Assembly (NCBI GenBank): GCA_947374505.1
Contig: CANCCE010000072.1
Location: forward strand, 1-12,298
Reading direction: 5' to 3'
Length of the DNA: 12,298 bases
From: Comamonadaceae bacterium
Lineage (GTDB): Bacteria > Pseudomonadota > Gammaproteobacteria > Burkholderiales > Burkholderiaceae_C
Below the pieces are notes generated by a model. That model made no database searches and was not told the DNA's origin. It worked only from the letters and a program-made list of their open reading frames with translations. Position 1 is the first letter of the stretch, and each line of letters opens with the position of its first letter. This document shows positions 6,381-12,298 of the stretch, one piece after another. The translations under genes were made by a program, and so were the position numbers.

Positions 6381-8516
6381 ATGAATTTTCTGAATCACAT
6401 GAAGGTCCTTCACCGGTTCTTGTTGCTGGCGGCTATTGCTGTTTTGATCGCTGCTATTCCGACGGTTTTGTTTGTCCGCGAACGCTTGATCTTGATCGAC
6501 ACGCTGCAGCTGGAGCAACAAGGCTTGACGCCGGTGCGCAGCTTGCTGGGTCTGACACAGCAAAGCCAGCGGCACCGCGGTTTGTCGGCAATGGTGTTGA
6601 ACGGTGACACGCCGGCGCGGGACAAACAGCGCAGCGTGGCTAAAAAGTTAGACGCCAGCTTTGCTGATCTGGCGTCTCGGTTGCAGCACAGCATGAGCCC
6701 TCAGGCGCTGCTGGAGCTGCAACAGATCATGCTGCAATGGAACACCTTGCGTGACAATGCCGCCGGCAGCGTGCTGTCGTCATCAGAGAGCTTTGTGGCG
6801 CACAGCGAGCTGATCGTGCGCCTCACTAAATTAGCCAGTCGGGTGGCGGAGCAATCGGGCTTGGACCTGGACTCAGTGGCTGAGAGCCGGCATTTAATCG
6901 AAGCGTCTATCGACAATCTCTGGGCATTTGCCGAGTCGCTGGCGAAAATTCGGGGCATCGGCTCGGGCCTGATGGTCAACAGCTTTGAAGAGCCAGGGCC
7001 GTTGCTGGCGTTGGGCCAACAGCTGACGGATGGCCAGCGCTTGCTGGACCGCACGAATGCTAATTTCGACATCGCTTTCGCCCACAGTCCGGCCGCGAAA
7101 ATCCGGCTCACCGCTGTCTTGCAGTCGACCAACCAAGCCGCCAAAACCGCTATGGTCCAAAGCGCTGACTTGGTGCTGGCGAAGGGCCATCCGGCGTTTG
7201 CGGCGGACGACTATTTCGCCGCCATGACCCAAGCCGTTGACAGGTCTTTTGAGCTGATGGACAGCTCGCTGGCCATGGTGGACGACATTTTGAGTGAGCG
7301 CTTGGCCGGTACCAAGCGAGTGCTGTTCATCATGCTGGGGGCTTTTTTGTTGCTGCTCTTGTTGGGCATCACCTCGGCTTGGTTGATTGCCCGCTCGCTG
7401 ACCCGGCAGCTGGGCGGCGAGCCGAACGACATGGTCCGCTGGATGCTGCGCGTATCACAAGGTGACCTGACCGCGACGCTGCCGCAAAACCATAAGCAAG
7501 ACCCGCAGCAAGACCACAGCATCATGCAGTCGATGGTGGTGATGCAGAGCAACTTGCAAAAAATGGTGCAAGAGGTGCGTTCAGGTGCCGAGCACATGGT
7601 CAATGCCTCCAGTCAGATCGCCGCCGGCAACATGGACTTGTCGGAGCGCACCGAGCGCCAAGCCAGCGCGCTGGAGCAAACCAGCTCGTCGACCGAGCAG
7701 TTGATGGGCACGGTTCGTCAAAATGCCGACAACTCCAGCCAAGCCAATGAACTCGCCCTCAAGGCCTCAGACATGGTGGTGCACGGTGGCGACCAAGTTG
7801 CCAAGGTCGTCAGCACCATGAACGACATCAACCAATCATCACGCAAAATTATTGACATCATCAGTGTCATTGACGGGATTGCTTTTCAAACCAACATCTT
7901 GGCGCTGAACGCCGCTGTCGAAGCGGCCCGCGCGGGCGAGCAGGGTCGCGGTTTCGCGGTGGTGGCGTCTGAAGTTCGCAACTTAGCGCAGCGCAGCGCG
8001 GTCGCGGCCAAAGAAATCAAGCTGCTGATTGGTGACTCCATGGTCAAAGTGGAGGAGGGCAGTCGGCAAGTGGCGCTCACTGGTGCCACCATGGAAGGGG
8101 TGGTGGCCAGTGTCAAGCGGGTGACGCTCATCATGAGCGAGGTCAACACCGCCAGCCACGAGCAAAGCACGGGCATTGAACAGGTCAATCTGGCGATCAA
8201 CCAGATGGAGCAAATCACCCAGCAAAATGCCGCGTTGGTTGAAGAAGCTGCTGCGGCATCCGACGAGCTCAAGCACCAGGCCCGGGGACTGCAAGAATTG
8301 GTCAGCCGCTTTCAGCTGCCAGGAGACAGCAACCGGCCACCGGTTCCGCGTTTAACCGAGACCTACGTCGCGCCGACACCGGCGATTGCTGTTAGCTTGC
8401 AGCGACTCGGTGGCAACGCGTCCAGCGGTATGGCCAAGCTGCGCCAGAACGGCAAGCTGTCAGCCCAAAAACCGGTACCCGCCGCGTTCAAGTCTGACGA
8501 GTGGGAGGAGTTCTGA
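6381..8516 (+). CDS. Transmembrane methyl-accepting chemotaxis protein with CheR-tethering C-terminus
   Basis: This 711-residue receptor has TM1 at about 13-32, a mainly helical periplasmic region of about 280 residues, TM2 at about 313-337, a HAMP segment starting around 338, and a cytoplasmic coiled-coil. The conserved hairpin tip lies at about 497-531 (DGIAFQTNILALNAA through GFAVVASE). Candidate methylation segments include Glu/Gln pairs near 432-441 and 621-622. A flexible tail (about 646-705) ends in EWEEF, which fits the CheR/CheB-binding pentapeptide (NWETF type). In the sensor, HRGLSA (65-70) and IRGIGSG (190-196) look like the repeated helices of the nitrate/nitrite-sensing (NIT) fold, but this and any ligand are uncertain. 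AAGG at 6367-6370 may be its SD. It sits between cheW and cheR, as expected for the cluster's main receptor. Confidence 0.96.
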   Translation: MNFLNHMKVLHRFLLLAAIAVLIAAIPTVLFVRERLILIDTLQLEQQGLTPVRSLLGLTQQSQRHRGLSAMVLNGDTPARDKQRSVAKKLDASFADLASRLQHSMSPQALLELQQIMLQWNTLRDNAAGSVLSSSESFVAHSELIVRLTKLASRVAEQSGLDLDSVAESRHLIEASIDNLWAFAESLAKIRGIGSGLMVNSFEEPGPLLALGQQLTDGQRLLDRTNANFDIAFAHSPAAKIRLTAVLQSTNQAAKTAMVQSADLVLAKGHPAFAADDYFAAMTQAVDRSFELMDSSLAMVDDILSERLAGTKRVLFIMLGAFLLLLLLGITSAWLIARSLTRQLGGEPNDMVRWMLRVSQGDLTATLPQNHKQDPQQDHSIMQSMVVMQSNLQKMVQEVRSGAEHMVNASSQIAAGNMDLSERTERQASALEQTSSSTEQLMGTVRQNADNSSQANELALKASDMVVHGGDQVAKVVSTMNDINQSSRKIIDIISVIDGIAFQTNILALNAAVEAARAGEQGRGFAVVASEVRNLAQRSAVAAKEIKLLIGDSMVKVEEGSRQVALTGATMEGVVASVKRVTLIMSEVNTASHEQSTGIEQVNLAINQMEQITQQNAALVEEAAAASDELKHQARGLQELVSRFQLPGDSNRPPVPRLTETYVAPTPAIAVSLQRLGGNASSGMAKLRQNGKLSAQKPVPAAFKSDEWEEF

Positions 8517-8519
8517 GCC

Positions 8520-8534
8520 ATGGCGCCTCGGTGA
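8520..8534 (+). other. Four-codon leader ORF at the cheR start (possible translational coupler)
   Basis: A strong SD, GGGAGGAG (8503-8510), sits 9 bases before an ATG at 8520 that is out of frame with cheR. It encodes only Met-Ala-Pro-Arg and stops at TGA 8532-8534, which overlaps the GTG at 8531 (GTGA) that is the best in-frame start for cheR. A ribosome ending the tetrapeptide would be placed to restart on cheR. A one-base sequencing error in this stretch is the main alternative. Confidence 0.4.
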
Positions 8535-9352
8535 AGGAGTTTTTATTCACCCAGGCCGACTTCGACCGAGTCCGTCAGCTGATCTATGCGCGTGCCGGCA
8601 TCTCTTTGGGTGAGGGCAAGCATGAGATGGTTTACAGCCGTCTGGCGCGTCGCTTGCGTGCGCTGGGTTTGACCACTTGCACGGCTTATTTGCAGTTGCT
8701 GGCCGACCAAGCCAATGCGCCCGAGTGGGAGTTTTTCACCAACGCGTTGACCACCAACCTGACGGCTTTTTTCAGGGAGGCCCATCACTTCCCCATTTTG
8801 GCGGCACATGTGCGGCAGAAAAAAGCGCCGATTGTCTTGTGGACATGTGCCAGCTCCTCCGGCGAGGAACCTTATTCGATGGCTATCGCGGCGTGCGAAG
8901 CCTTTGACTCCTTGACGCCGCCTGTGAGCATCTTGGCGACCGACATTGACACCCAAGTGTTAGAGACGGCAGGGGCCGGAATTTACCCGCTGAGTCGGCT
9001 CAATGGTTTGTCTGAAGAGCGTTTGCAGCGGTATTTTTTGCGAGGCCGTGGGGAACAGTCTGGTTTTGTGCGGATACGCCCAGAGCTACGCAGCATGGTG
9101 AGTTTCAAGCGACTGAACTTATTGAGTGATGAGTGGGGCATAAGTACACAGGTGGATGCTATTTTTTGTCGTAATGTGATGATTTACTTTGACAAATTAA
9201 CCCAGGGCAACATATTGCGCCGGTTTGTGCCATTGCTGAAGGCAGATGGCTTGCTTTTTTCTGGGCACTCCGAAAACCTGGCGTTTGTCACAGATCGTTT
9301 CACCTTAAAAGGTAAAACGGTGTATGAGTTGAGCCAACGGCTCGGTACTTAA
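8531..9352 (+). CDS. cheR: CheR, MCP glutamate methyltransferase
   Basis: CheR methylates receptor glutamates with S-adenosylmethionine (SAM). From GTG 8531 the protein has 273 residues. It has an N-terminal helical domain (about 5-75), TNLTAFFRE (75-83), the SAM-binding loop TCASSSGEEPYS (105-116), ATDID (136-140) and the conserved CRNVMIYFD (213-221). Length is close to E. coli CheR (286). The start is unclear: GTG 8501 lies inside mcp and would add ten unconserved residues, while the strong SD there points to an out-of-frame ATG at 8520. I chose GTG 8531 because the family-like sequence begins right after it. The preceding MCP ends in a pentapeptide that this enzyme should bind. The last third of the gene is AT-richer than its beginning. 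Confidence 0.94.
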   Translation: MKEFLFTQADFDRVRQLIYARAGISLGEGKHEMVYSRLARRLRALGLTTCTAYLQLLADQANAPEWEFFTNALTTNLTAFFREAHHFPILAAHVRQKKAPIVLWTCASSSGEEPYSMAIAACEAFDSLTPPVSILATDIDTQVLETAGAGIYPLSRLNGLSEERLQRYFLRGRGEQSGFVRIRPELRSMVSFKRLNLLSDEWGISTQVDAIFCRNVMIYFDKLTQGNILRRFVPLLKADGLLFSGHSENLAFVTDRFTLKGKTVYELSQRLGT

Positions 9353-9355
9353 GCT

Positions 9356-9970
9356 ATGCCAGATTTCAACCATAAGAATTTAGCCCGACGGTTTTATTAT
9401 GATCGTCAATTTGAATGCGATGCGGTCAGGGTCTTGCCGGGTGAATACTATTTCACGAATAGAAATATCATCATGACAACGGTCTTGGGGTCTTGTGTTG
9501 CGGCCTGTATTCATGATCCCTTGAGTAAAATAGGCGGCATGAATCACTTCTTATTGCCTGAGAGTGCCAATATGTCGGCGACGGCACCGGCTATTGAGTC
9601 GATGCGTTATGGCACTTTCGCCATGGACACCCTGATCAACGACACCTTGAAGCTTGGGGCAGTGCGTGAAAACTTAGTGGCCAAGGTATTTGGTGGCGGT
9701 CATGTGATTGAAGACATGAAGACCTTAAAAGTGGGTTCCAGAAATGCTAAATTCGTGGTCAATTACTTGAATGACAAGGGTATAAAAATTGTGGCGGAAG
9801 ACATGGAAGACGTGCATCCGAGAAAAATATGCTTTTCACCGACGACCGGAAAAGTCATGGTGAAGAAATTAAAAGACAGTGGTTTTTTACCTTATGTTAA
9901 TCTTGAGCTGGCTTATCGAGAGAGTATATATAAGTCGGCACATTTTGACAGTTTAAACACAGTTAAATAA
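9356..9970 (+). CDS. cheD: CheD, MCP glutamine deamidase
   Basis: CheD deamidates receptor glutamines and in some bacteria interacts with a CheY-P phosphatase. The 204-residue product contains the family core MTTVLGSCVAACIHDP. Catalytic Cys47, His64 and Thr41 keep the same spacing as Cys27, His44 and Thr21 of Thermotoga CheD. GGGHVIEDM lies near 103-111. The ATG is 3 bases after the cheR stop with no strong SD, so coupling is likely. Hand counts of GC in six 60-base rows of the gene range from 35 to 52%, far below the 60-70% seen in parts of mcp. This suggests a different history or relaxed codon selection, but the gene is intact. Confidence 0.96.
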   Translation: MPDFNHKNLARRFYYDRQFECDAVRVLPGEYYFTNRNIIMTTVLGSCVAACIHDPLSKIGGMNHFLLPESANMSATAPAIESMRYGTFAMDTLINDTLKLGAVRENLVAKVFGGGHVIEDMKTLKVGSRNAKFVVNYLNDKGIKIVAEDMEDVHPRKICFSPTTGKVMVKKLKDSGFLPYVNLELAYRESIYKSAHFDSLNTVK

Positions 9971-9974
9971 AAAA

Positions 9975-11015
9975 ATGCCTATCAAAGTACTGATTGTTGA
10001 TGACTCAGTGGTCGCCCGAGCCAAATTAACGGAAATGATTCAAAGTCAGCCTGACCTTGAAGTAGTTGGCTGTGCCGCTGATCCGATTCGGGCGCGCGAC
10101 ATGATCAAACAATTGCAGCCTGACGTGCTGACGCTGGACGTCGACATGCCTAATATGGACGGGCTTGATTTTCTGGAACGCCTGATGCGATTGCATCCGA
10201 TGCCGGTGTTGATGATTTCTTCGTCAACCCAGTCAGGCACTGACATCACCCAGTGCGCGCTCAAATTAGGTGCGGCTGACTGCTTGCCAAAACCGAGGTT
10301 GGTAGATGCAGAGAGTATTTCCGCCTATACCGATTTATTGTGCGGAAAAATACGCTTGGCTTTCAATACTGGCAGCAAGATAAAGAAACCCGCCAGTCCA
10401 CTGCCGCCAATCAATCATGCCTCGGCGAGTCAGGGTAAAGTGATTGTGATCGGTGCCTCGACCGGTGGCACCGAAGCCATCAAAGAGTTTTTAATGCAGT
10501 TACCACTGGATTGTCCAGGGGTTTTGATTGCCCAGCATTTACCCGAAGGCTTCACCCATTCTTTTGCCCAGCGCATGGACAACCTTTGCAAAATCAAAGT
10601 CTCGGAGGCGACCGATGGCGAGCCCGTTTTGCCCGGCCATGCGTACATTGCGCCGGGGCATTCGCATCTGTTGTTGGTGCGTCGTGCCGGTGCTTACTTT
10701 TGCAAGTTAGACCAGGGGCCTGCCGTCAATCGGCACCGGCCATCGGTCGACGTGTTGTTTGACTCTGCCGCCTTGCACGCAGGCGCCCAGGCGCTGGGTG
10801 TGATCTTGACCGGCATGGGCAAAGACGGCGCGGCAGGCATGCTGAAGATGCGCGAGGCAGGCGCCTTCAATGTGGCCCAGGACGAGGCATCTTGCATTGT
10901 TTTTGGCATGCCGCGTGCGGCCATTTTGCTAGATGCTGTGCACCAAGTAGCCCCGCTGGATCAGCTGGCAACACTGGTGCTGAGCCAGCTCCGCAAGCCG
11001 GCGGTTGAGCGCTGA
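9975..11015 (+). CDS. cheB: CheB, receptor methylesterase/deamidase response regulator
   Basis: CheB removes methyl groups from receptors when phosphorylated by CheA, giving adaptation feedback. The 346-residue protein has an N-terminal receiver domain (about 1-122) with acidic pocket Asp9/Asp10, phospho-acceptor Asp55 in TLDVDMPNMDG and Lys106. A short linker (about 130-153) leads to the C-terminal esterase domain, whose catalytic triad Ser162, His188 and Asp284 is each two less than in E. coli CheB (164, 190, 286). Length matches E. coli (349). The start follows cheD by 4 bases in an A-rich tract with no recognisable SD. The first third is AT-rich like cheD; the last third returns to high GC. 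Confidence 0.97.
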   Translation: MPIKVLIVDDSVVARAKLTEMIQSQPDLEVVGCAADPIRARDMIKQLQPDVLTLDVDMPNMDGLDFLERLMRLHPMPVLMISSSTQSGTDITQCALKLGAADCLPKPRLVDAESISAYTDLLCGKIRLAFNTGSKIKKPASPLPPINHASASQGKVIVIGASTGGTEAIKEFLMQLPLDCPGVLIAQHLPEGFTHSFAQRMDNLCKIKVSEATDGEPVLPGHAYIAPGHSHLLLVRRAGAYFCKLDQGPAVNRHRPSVDVLFDSAALHAGAQALGVILTGMGKDGAAGMLKMREAGAFNVAQDEASCIVFGMPRAAILLDAVHQVAPLDQLATLVLSQLRKPAVER

Positions 11016-11033
11016 ATTTATATCGACATTCTC

Positions 11034-11038
11034 AGGAG
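11034..11038 (+). promoter_or_regulatory. Shine-Dalgarno site fixing the cheY start
   Basis: AGGAG lies 5 bases before the ATG at 11044. The same reading frame is open upstream to a GTG at 11005 inside cheB, but the added residues do not belong to the CheY fold, so this site decides the start. Confidence 0.85.
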
Positions 11039-11043
11039 AAATT

Positions 11044-11430
11044 ATGGCTGATTTGAATACTAAATTTTTGGTGGTGGATGACTTTTCCACCATGCGCAGG
11101 ATACTTCGAAACCTGTTGAAAAATATTGGTTACTTGAATGTCGACGAGGCTGAAGACGGTCATTCGGCCTTGCTGAAGCTGCGCCGCGAAGATTTTGACT
11201 TCATCATCACCGACTGGAATATGGCCGGTATGGACGGCCTGCAACTTCTCAAAGAAGTTCGCTTGGACGAAAAACTCTCCAAGTTGCCGGTTTTGATGGT
11301 GACAGCTGAGGCTAAAAAAGAAAATATCATTGCTGCCGCACAAGCTGGCGCTAGTGGTTATATTGTCAAACCATTTACTGCCGCAACACTGGATGAAAAA
11401 ATAACTAAAATATTTGACAAGCTGGCATGA
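11044..11430 (+). CDS. cheY: CheY, single-domain chemotaxis response regulator
   Basis: CheY carries phosphate from CheA to the flagellar switch. The 128-residue product matches E. coli CheY (129) almost position for position: Asp12/Asp13 and phospho-acceptor Asp57 in ITDWNMAGMDG, switch residues Thr87 and Tyr106, and Lys109-Pro110. Trp58 next to the phosphorylation site is also kept. This agrees with a true motor-binding CheY rather than a generic receiver. It follows cheB after 28 bases with its own strong SD, which may give higher expression. Its ATGA overlaps the start of the downstream HPt gene. It is the only cheY in the window. Confidence 0.98.
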   Translation: MADLNTKFLVVDDFSTMRRILRNLLKNIGYLNVDEAEDGHSALLKLRREDFDFIITDWNMAGMDGLQLLKEVRLDEKLSKLPVLMVTAEAKKENIIAAAQAGASGYIVKPFTAATLDEKITKIFDKLA

Positions 11431-11780
11431 AAAAAATAGCCGTTATTGATGTCGCGCACTTTCAAGACGCAGGCATCAACAACAGTTTGATTGTTGATTT
11501 CTTGAAGCTGTATGCTGCTGAAATAGCCACCTTGCCTGAACAGTTCAAGGTGCTGATGCTGTCCAGCGACTACCTCGGGGCCGAACACCTGCTACATTCT
11601 TTCAAGGGGGCGTCAGAAGTGGTCGGCGCCTACCGTGTCGCCGCGTTGACGCAAAAACTTGAAAAGTTAATTAAAACAGACGATCAGCAGTTTGACTCGG
11701 TGATGCTGGTGGCTGAATTCAAGCTGGGAGTTGATGCGACCCAAGTTGGTGTCAAAAAAATGATTTCGGCATTGTCTTGA
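11427..11780 (+). CDS. Free-standing HPt-domain phosphotransfer protein next to cheY
   Basis: The 117-residue protein looks like a lone histidine phosphotransfer domain. The segment AEHLLHSFKGASEVVGA (52-68) has the HPt pattern H-S-x-K-G-x-x-x-x-x-G-A, with His57 the likely phospho-acceptor. Helices around 18-42, 46-66, 69-83 and 87-115 would form the usual four-helix bundle. No kinase, receiver or membrane segment is present. It starts in the ATGA overlap with the cheY stop, so the two proteins are probably made together. The natural inference is phosphate exchange with CheY, or linkage of CheY to another phosphorelay. I do not recognise a named gene, and this is not a standard member of che operons. 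A terminator follows immediately. Confidence 0.85.
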   Translation: MKKIAVIDVAHFQDAGINNSLIVDFLKLYAAEIATLPEQFKVLMLSSDYLGAEHLLHSFKGASEVVGAYRVAALTQKLEKLIKTDDQQFDSVMLVAEFKLGVDATQVGVKKMISALS

Positions 11781-11793
11781 ATGCACTTGTGTC

Positions 11794-11828
11794 AACAGAT
11801 TGCGTGCGTCTCAATCTGTTTTATTTTT
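11794..11828 (+). terminator. Rho-independent terminator of the flhD-hpt array
   Basis: A perfect 9-bp stem (AACAGATTG 11794-11802 with CAATCTGTT 11812-11820) encloses a 9-base loop and runs into TTATTTTT (11821-11828). It lies 14 bases after the HPt stop and acts on the + strand; no matching U-tract exists for the - strand. The right arm overlaps the stop codon of the convergent gene. Confidence 0.85.
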
Positions 11829-12284
11829 AATATTGGTGTAGAAAACTCCGAGTATCATGATTTTCATCAGCACAATGATCGTGAAAAAAACCAGCTCGGT
11901 GAGGGTTCTCGGTAGTTTTGTGAATGCCAACTCCATCAATAAAGCATTTAACATCATCACAAAAGAAATATAGGCTATTCTTTCAGAATACCATTTTGTG
12001 TTTTGGCCGATGTAATAGATGCCAGCCAATATTAGCGTGTAAATAATCCGATAGCTGGTCATGTAAACCGTCGACATTTCGATGGTTGACAGGTTATAGG
12101 CGGCACTCGGGTTATGTTGTGCCGCAATGAGGAGCACGATGTAGAGGATAAACGAGCAGACCAAAAACCAGTTGCTGACTGGGTCACTGTCGGTCGGCCT
12201 CGCTCTGTCTGCGGGCGCTTGCATGATCAACATGTCAAACTCTTCTTGGCTAATGAGTGGTCTGCCTGAATTGAAATGCTTCAT
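11811..12284 (-). CDS. Four-helix membrane protein with a FliM-like N-terminal motif, function unknown
   Basis: I do not recognise a family. The 157-residue product has a soluble N-terminus (1-37) and four predicted transmembrane segments: about 38-55, 77-93, 102-120 and 128-149. Arg/Lys placement (R27, R29, K97, R101, C-terminal lysines) favours both ends in the cytoplasm. Residues 10-20, LISQEEFDMLI, align without gaps to the CheY-binding peptide at the start of FliM (E. coli ILSQAEIDALL), so it may dock CheY. The start at ATG 12284 has no clear SD; an internal ATG at 12233 has an AAGAAGAG upstream but would remove the motif. GC is about 30% in sampled rows of the membrane part and about 60% near the N-terminus. 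It converges on cheY-hpt, and its stop lies in their terminator. Its reality as a gene is likely; its role is inference. Confidence 0.7.
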   Translation of the reverse strand: MKHFNSGRPLISQEEFDMLIMQAPADRARPTDSDPVSNWFLVCSFILYIVLLIAAQHNPSAAYNLSTIEMSTVYMTSYRIIYTLILAGIYYIGQNTKWYSERIAYISFVMMLNALLMELAFTKLPRTLTELVFFTIIVLMKIMILGVFYTNIKNKTD

Positions 12285-12298
12285 GTTATTGTCAAAAA

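Noticed and set aside
11005..11043. Upstream extension of cheY from GTG 11005
   Set aside because: The extra residues overlap the end of cheB and are not CheY-like, while AGGAG before ATG 11044 gives a standard start.
12290..12295. Perfect TTGACA (- strand) as a promoter for the last gene
   Set aside because: A -10 at normal spacing would fall inside the gene, and no good TATAAT-like hexamer is there; the true upstream region is outside the window.
1..12298. CRISPR arrays, insertion sequences, tRNA or rRNA genes, phage or defence genes
   Set aside because: No direct repeat array, transposase, inverted-repeat-bounded element or structural RNA was seen; the window is almost fully occupied by motility and chemotaxis genes.

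Overview
The window carries one long co-directional motility and chemotaxis gene array on the + strand (about 112-11780), closed by a rho-independent terminator and met by one convergent gene on the - strand. FlhDC as master regulator, the order flhDC-motAB-che, the style of the MCP (HAMP region with an LGGEP segment, long linker, C-terminal EWEEF) and a GC-rich but uneven base composition point to a betaproteobacterium, most likely Burkholderiales and perhaps Comamonadaceae-like. This assignment is inference from gene content, not from a marker gene.

Layout: flhD and flhC (class I flagellar regulators) come first after a short leader. A small two-CBS-domain protein follows, then motA and motB (proton-driven stator), cheZ, cheA, cheW, a transmembrane MCP, cheR, cheD, cheB, cheY and a free-standing HPt protein. 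Most junctions are tight (1-4 nt overlaps or gaps of a few bases; the largest, cheA-cheW, is 60 nt), so a polycistronic transcript is likely. No gene-free stretch exceeds 300 bases.

How the genes work together: FlhD4C2 switches on flagellar genes and MotAB powers rotation. The MCP signals through CheW to CheA. CheA phosphorylates CheY, which binds FliM (not in this window), and CheB. CheZ dephosphorylates CheY. CheR, CheB and CheD adapt the receptor by methylation, demethylation/deamidation and deamidation. All enzymes keep their catalytic residues.

What departs from the textbook operon: (i) a CBS pair between flhC and motA; (ii) cheZ between motB and cheA; (iii) a CheA with no recognisable P2 domain; (iv) an orphan HPt gene overlapping cheY; (v) a four-helix membrane protein facing cheY-hpt whose N-terminus closely resembles the CheY-docking peptide of FliM. 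Items iv and v together are the best candidates for an undescribed extension of the CheY output circuit. From about 9100 onward base composition becomes markedly more AT-rich in places, especially in cheD and in the membrane part of the last gene.
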